In this document: positions 20,579 through 24,175 of the stretch, in pieces | How positions within the stretch are numbered: the first letter of the stretch is position 1 | Layout: the number at the start of each line of letters is the position of its first letter | Assembly: GCA_016934645.1 (NCBI GenBank) | Contig: JAFGSL010000016.1 | Span: forward strand, 1-24,175 | Reading direction: 5' to 3' | Length of the DNA stretch: 24,175 nucleotides | From: Anaerolineae bacterium | Lineage (GTDB): Bacteria > Chloroflexota > Anaerolineae > B4-G1 > SLSP01 | Translations under genes and position numbers: made by a program | The notes under the pieces: generated by a model | The model's database searches: none | What the model saw: the letters and a program-made list of their open reading frames with translations, nothing else | What the model was told of the DNA's origin: nothing

Positions 20579-21541
20579 ATGAAAGTTTTGATCGGTGCGA
20601 GTTTGATGGAGCTTGAGAAGGCGATTCCTGATCTCAAGGCGAAGTATCCCGGTGTGGAATTTGAGCACTGCGACAAACGCGAGGCGCTGGCGTCGATGAT
20701 TGCCGACGCTGACGTGTATATGGGATGGTTGGACCGCGATACCTTCCTCGCCGCGAAGAAACTCAAGTGGCTGCAATCGCCCAGTTCGGGTGTTAACAAT
20801 TTCCTGGCAATACCCGAGTTGGTGGCGAGTGACATGATTTTGACCAGCGCGCGGGGAACGCATAGTGCGTGTCTGGCCGATAGTGTCTTTGGCATGATTT
20901 TGGCCTTCACACGTAGCATCAAGGATTTCGTGCTCAAACAACAGAAGCACGAGTGGGCGATGCACGAGTTCCGCCCGCAGATGGTCGAGCTGACAGGCAG
21001 CACGATGGGCATCATTGGGCTGGGCACGGTAGGGCTGGCAACGGCGCAGCGCGCGGTGGCTTTCGGGGTGCGCGTCATCGCCGTAGACATACTGCCCGTG
21101 CCAAAACCGGACACCGTCGAAGCGCTATGGGGATTGGATCACCTCCACGACCTGTTGAATGTCTCCGATTACGTCATCGTGACTGTGCCCTACACGCGCG
21201 AGACCGATGGGATGATCGGCGCGGAAGAGATCGCTCAGATGAAGCCCGGCGCGCTGCTGGTGGCCATCTCGCGCGGGCGCATCATCGATGAAGACGCGAT
21301 GATCGCGGCGTTGAAGAGTGGTCACCTGAGCGCCGCCGCGCTGGATGTCTTTGCGCAGGAGCCATTGCCACCGGATAGTGAACTGTGGGACATGCCCAAC
21401 GTGCTCATCACCCCGCATGCCGCCGGCGGCACGCAGTTCGAGAGACAGCACGTCCTCGATATCTTCTCCGAGAATCTCGGTTGCTTCCAGCGTGGAGAGC
21501 TGCCTTTGCGCAATCAGGTGGACAAGCAGCGCGGTTTCTGA
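20579..21541 (+). CDS. D-isomer-specific 2-hydroxyacid dehydrogenase
   Basis: 320-residue NAD(P)-dependent oxidoreductase interconverting 2-oxo acids and D-2-hydroxy acids. The Rossmann motif is GIIGLGTVGLA (residues 144-154), with Asp170 at the end of the second strand, which favours NAD. The catalytic triad is Arg232 (ISRGR), Glu261 (AQEPLP) and His280 (ITPHAAGG). The start is set at 20579: AAGGAGG (20566-20572) lies 6 nt upstream, whereas the ATG at 20576 is only 3 nt away; the frame extends to 20540 without any support. The 53-bp gap before it has the repeat wording ttggactttggactttcgac. It probably acts with the preceding HpaI-type aldolase and perhaps with the LarA-type enzyme on the same hydroxy acid. 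Confidence 0.92.
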   Translation: MKVLIGASLMELEKAIPDLKAKYPGVEFEHCDKREALASMIADADVYMGWLDRDTFLAAKKLKWLQSPSSGVNNFLAIPELVASDMILTSARGTHSACLADSVFGMILAFTRSIKDFVLKQQKHEWAMHEFRPQMVELTGSTMGIIGLGTVGLATAQRAVAFGVRVIAVDILPVPKPDTVEALWGLDHLHDLLNVSDYVIVTVPYTRETDGMIGAEEIAQMKPGALLVAISRGRIIDEDAMIAALKSGHLSAAALDVFAQEPLPPDSELWDMPNVLITPHAAGGTQFERQHVLDIFSENLGCFQRGELPLRNQVDKQRGF

Positions 21542-21578
21542 TCAGAGGAACATTATCGTCTATTGCAACGTCTTGGAG

Positions 21579-21621
21579 TATAATAAGAAAAGTGTGACTG
21601 GTCCGTTTGAGTCATTATAAA
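21579..21621 (+). promoter_or_regulatory. Candidate promoters of the PA14 protein gene
   Basis: Two -10-like boxes are present: TATAAT at 21579-21584 with no good -35, and TATAAA at 21616-21621 preceded by GTGACT (21594-21599) with a 16-bp spacer. Either would give a leader of about 50-90 nt before the ATG at 21675. The 133-bp spacer holds nothing else recognisable. Confidence 0.35.
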
Positions 21622-21674
21622 CTGTTCTTTGATACTGAAATACCGACTGGCCATGATGCGAGAAGGAGGGGCCT

Positions 21675-23666
21675 ATGCAAGACGGGCAAGATGTACAACC
21701 ATTGCAGGACGAATACCCTTTACGGGATATACAACCCTTGCGGGATGAGCAAGATATACAGGAGTATTACAATCCACCTTCGCCGGGTGGTGCGCCACGC
21801 TGGTTCTATCCCATCATGGGGTTTATTGGACTGTGTTTGATCGTGATATGCCTGCTGGTCATGCTGGCGTTGCGCAACAGCGGTGTGTTCCCCAAACCGA
21901 CGCCCACGCCCACAACCCCGCAGGTCATCATGACGCCGTCCTCCGGGTTGCCGGGCACGACCATCACGGTAGAGGGGACCAACTGGCCACCTTATGGTGC
22001 CGTCGAGGTTATCTTGATCAACCTCCAGACGGGGCGCCAGATGCTCCCTCCGGCGGCGACCGTGCTTGTCAAGGCGGACGGTACCTTTAACGTCGCGCTG
22101 ATCCTGGGAGAAGGTTGGCGTGGTCATGAGGGGGTGGATGTGCTGGTGCAGGTGCCGGACTCCGACACATTGGCGACAGCGCACTTTACCTTTACCGAGA
22201 CGCCGGTATCGTCGCCGACAGCCACGACTGAACCGGGTGTCACGCCATCGCCTACGCTTACCCCTACATCTACACCGACCGGCGTGCCAACGATCACACC
22301 ATCGCCCACACCCGATCCCGGGGCGTGGTATGGGGAATATTATACGAACACCAGTATGTCCGGTGTGCCGGGCCTCGTACGCAACGATGCGAATGTGGAT
22401 TTCAATTGGGGTAACGGTGGACCGGCTGGTGGATTCCCCGTAAACAATTTCTCGGCGCGTTGGACGCGCAAGGTGACTCTTGAGGGTGGCACGTATCACT
22501 TCTTTGCGACAGTGGACGATGGTGTGCGATTGTATATCAACGACAAATTGATCATCGACGATTGGCGTACCAGTGCAAAACGCACGGTCACCGCCGACCT
22601 GCTGCTGATGTCGGGTAACTATGTACTGCGCCTGGAGTACTTTGAGGGGATCGGACAGGCGCTTATCCAGGCAGGTTGGGAGAAGCAGACCGTCTTTACC
22701 GATTGGAAAGGTGAATACTGGAACAATCGGTTACTTGATGGCACGCCCGCCCTGGTGCGCAACGATGCGTCCCTGGACTTCAACTGGGGGGCTGATGCGC
22801 CGTATCCGGGTTTGCCGATCGACAACTTCTCGGCCCGTTGGACGCGCGCGTTGACCTTCGATGCAACGACCTACCGTTTCCATCTGGCGATGGATGACGG
22901 CGCGCGACTGTGGCTCGATGACCAACTCATCATCGACGAGTGGCACGATGGTGCGGAACGAGAAACGACCGCCGATGTGGCGTTGACCGCCGGTACGCAC
23001 AATCTGCGCGTCGATTATTACGAAAGCGCTGGGAATGCTCGCGCGCGCCTGAGCTGGGAGAAAATCACCCCCACTTTCCCCGACTGGAAAGGCGAATACT
23101 GGAACAATCTTGATCTCTCCGGTACGCCGGCCTTGGTGCGCAACGATTCCAAGGTTGACTTCAATTGGGGGCAGAACGCGCCCGCGGTGGGGTTGCCGGT
23201 GGATAACTTCTCCGTGCGTTGGACTCGCGAATTGAACATAACGGAGGGGGTGTACCGCTTCTTGGCTGTTGCCGATGATGGGGTGCGCATCTTTGTCAAT
23301 GAAACGTTGGTTCTGGATGAGTGGCACGTCAGCGCAGGCGATCGAGCGTATCAGACGGAGGTGCAGTTAGGAACCGGTAAATATACCGTTGTTGTGGAAT
23401 ACTTCGAGAAAGGCGGCAATGCGCTGGTGAAGATGGGCATTGACCGCATCGGTGACTTGCCCACATCCACCCCGACGATGACGCCGACGCCTACTCGAAC
23501 GCCGGTACCGACGGTCACGTCGACGCCAACCACAACGTTGACACCCACACCAACGCTGTCGCCAACTCCAACATCGACGCCAACTTTGACCCCTACACCG
23601 ACCGAGACGCTGACAGTCACGCCCACATTGACGGAGACGGCGTCTACCTCCAGCGTGACTCCATAA
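21675..23666 (+). CDS. Membrane-anchored surface protein with three PA14 domains
   Basis: 663 residues. A 43-residue cytoplasmic N-terminus contains an imperfect 12-residue duplication (DVQPLQDEYPLR / DIQPLRDEQDIQ). One membrane helix follows (about residues 44-66), then a beta domain resembling an IPT or Ig-like fold (about 80-180, STP...GTTITVEGTNWPP style). A Thr/Pro linker leads to three PA14 domains, encoded at about 22320-22690, 22701-23080 and 23082-23450. Each has W.GEY(Y/W)N, LVRND..(V/L)DFNWG, P..NFS.RWTR and DDG.R.(Y/W/F).(N/D)..L..D.W. A second Thr/Pro tail of about 60 residues ends the protein, with no C-terminal anchor. The ATG has GGAGG upstream. PA14 domains commonly bind glycans, so a role in attachment or polysaccharide sensing outside the cell is likely. 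The topology is N-in, C-out. Confidence 0.88.
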   Translation: MQDGQDVQPLQDEYPLRDIQPLRDEQDIQEYYNPPSPGGAPRWFYPIMGFIGLCLIVICLLVMLALRNSGVFPKPTPTPTTPQVIMTPSSGLPGTTITVEGTNWPPYGAVEVILINLQTGRQMLPPAATVLVKADGTFNVALILGEGWRGHEGVDVLVQVPDSDTLATAHFTFTETPVSSPTATTEPGVTPSPTLTPTSTPTGVPTITPSPTPDPGAWYGEYYTNTSMSGVPGLVRNDANVDFNWGNGGPAGGFPVNNFSARWTRKVTLEGGTYHFFATVDDGVRLYINDKLIIDDWRTSAKRTVTADLLLMSGNYVLRLEYFEGIGQALIQAGWEKQTVFTDWKGEYWNNRLLDGTPALVRNDASLDFNWGADAPYPGLPIDNFSARWTRALTFDATTYRFHLAMDDGARLWLDDQLIIDEWHDGAERETTADVALTAGTHNLRVDYYESAGNARARLSWEKITPTFPDWKGEYWNNLDLSGTPALVRNDSKVDFNWGQNAPAVGLPVDNFSVRWTRELNITEGVYRFLAVADDGVRIFVNETLVLDEWHVSAGDRAYQTEVQLGTGKYTVVVEYFEKGGNALVKMGIDRIGDLPTSTPTMTPTPTRTPVPTVTSTPTTTLTPTPTLSPTPTSTPTLTPTPTETLTVTPTLTETASTSSVTP

Positions 23667-23681
23667 CCTGGCTCATAAGAA

Positions 23682-23717
23682 AACTCCCGACGGCATTCAC
23701 CATCGGGAGTTCTTTTT
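23682..23717. terminator. Strong bidirectional Rho-independent terminator
   Basis: AACTCCCGA (23682-23690) pairs with TCGGGAGTT (23703-23711), followed on the plus strand by CTTTTT (23712-23717). On the minus strand the stem is followed by TTCTT. It closes both the PA14 gene (+) and the converging zinc-ribbon gene (-). Confidence 0.9.
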
Positions 23718-23725
23718 GTGGTGCG

Positions 23726-24175
23726 TTACACTTTTTCGCCGCACTCTGGGCAGAACTTTGCGCCTGGTGTCAGTTTTGTGCCGCAGTTTTGGCAATGCTG
23801 TGCGGCCTTGAGCTTGGTGCCACACTCCGGGCAGAACTTGGCGTTGGTGGCGAGGGGGGCGTTGCAGTTGGGGCACGAAGCCACGATGGTCTCGCGCCAG
23901 TTTTCCTCGCCCAGATGCTTGTCTTCCTCGGCCATAGCTGCGTGAGCCCACACCTCTTCGACGGAACGGCTGGATTGTGCCGCAGACATCTCCACGCCTA
24001 GATCAGGCGCGCAATCCTTGCACAGCCCACGCTTGGTGTTCCAGCAGCTCTTCTTGCACACCCACGCCGAGCAGCGCGGGCACTGGATGAAGTTAGGGCG
24101 AATCTTCTCCGATGCCTGTTCGAAGGCCTCGTCGTGCGCTTTTTGCCAGGCCGCCGAGCGTGCGCGCTCCGCGAC
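23726..24175 (-). CDS. Zinc-ribbon protein, 5' end beyond the window
   Basis: The frame is open without a stop to the right edge, so the N-terminus is missing; 149 residues are visible. Four zinc-binding pairs or ribbons can be seen. A CPRC...CKKSC...CKDC cluster comes first, after a helical start (ERARSAAWQKAHDEAFEQASEKI). Two adjacent C-terminal zinc ribbons follow: CPNCNAPLATNAKFCPECG and CQNCGTKLTPGAKFCPECG. The GTG at 24061 is not a likely start because it interrupts the first cysteine cluster (it encodes V in SAWVCKKSC). Double zinc ribbons of this kind sit at the ends of many bacterial proteins of unknown role and on some membrane-associated proteins. No function can be assigned from the visible part. 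Confidence 0.8.
   Translation of the reverse strand, partial: VAERARSAAWQKAHDEAFEQASEKIRPNFIQCPRCSAWVCKKSCWNTKRGLCKDCAPDLGVEMSAAQSSRSVEEVWAHAAMAEEDKHLGEENWRETIVASCPNCNAPLATNAKFCPECGTKLKAAQHCQNCGTKLTPGAKFCPECGEKV

Noticed and set aside
23458..23660. Tandem acgccaac/acaccc DNA repeats suggesting a CRISPR or VNTR array
   Set aside because: They encode the Thr/Pro tail of the PA14 protein in one frame; there are no regular repeat-spacer units.

Overview
This 24.2 kb window looks like chromosomal DNA of a Chloroflexota bacterium, probably Anaerolineae or a relative. That is an inference from style. The genes are GC-rich. There is a cyclase/AAA/TPR signalling ATPase and a PA14 surface protein with Thr-Pro linkers. 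Intergenic spacers carry degenerate repeats of the gactacacgact, ttggactttggac and ggatgcacaggata kind. No rRNA, tRNA, CRISPR array or complete insertion sequence was seen.

Layout. (1) 1-398 is non-coding and holds a TIR-like inverted repeat; 399-3167 (+) encodes a secreted lipoprotein with two DUF1566/Lcl-type domains. (2) 3261-8356 (-) is a four-gene catabolic operon, transcribed as class II aldolase, GSAM-like class III aminotransferase, MFS transporter, FGGY kinase. A TetR regulator (8503-9189, +) diverges from it. The spacer holds a consensus promoter abutting the regulator start codon and three related palindromes. (3) 9261-13269 (-) is one large sensor/signalling gene (two class III cyclase domains, P-loop ATPase, TPRs, similar in layout to mammalian soluble adenylyl cyclase) split in two by a frameshift near 10850-10884. 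(4) 13586-15910 (-) is a divergent transketolase-family protein, followed by strong hairpins. (5) 16078-16697 (+) is an AT-rich antitoxin/PIN-toxin pair. (6) 16746-21541 is a 2-hydroxy-acid region: nitroreductase, HpaI-type aldolase and LarA-type nickel-pincer racemase on the minus strand; a second HpaI-type aldolase and a D-2-hydroxyacid dehydrogenase on the plus strand. (7) 21675-23666 (+) is a membrane-anchored surface protein with three PA14 domains, ending at a strong bidirectional terminator; a zinc-ribbon protein (-) runs off the right edge.

How the genes may work together. The TetR-controlled operon reads as import, transamination, phosphorylation and retro-aldol cleavage of one substrate, possibly an amino-polyol or amino-sugar acid. 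The LarA region reads as interconversion and cleavage of 2-hydroxy or 2-keto acids. Neither gene set matches a named pathway that I recognise. They are the best candidates for undescribed metabolism here. The best structural anomalies are a 24-bp in-frame repeat insertion in the lipoprotein gene and the split cyclase gene.
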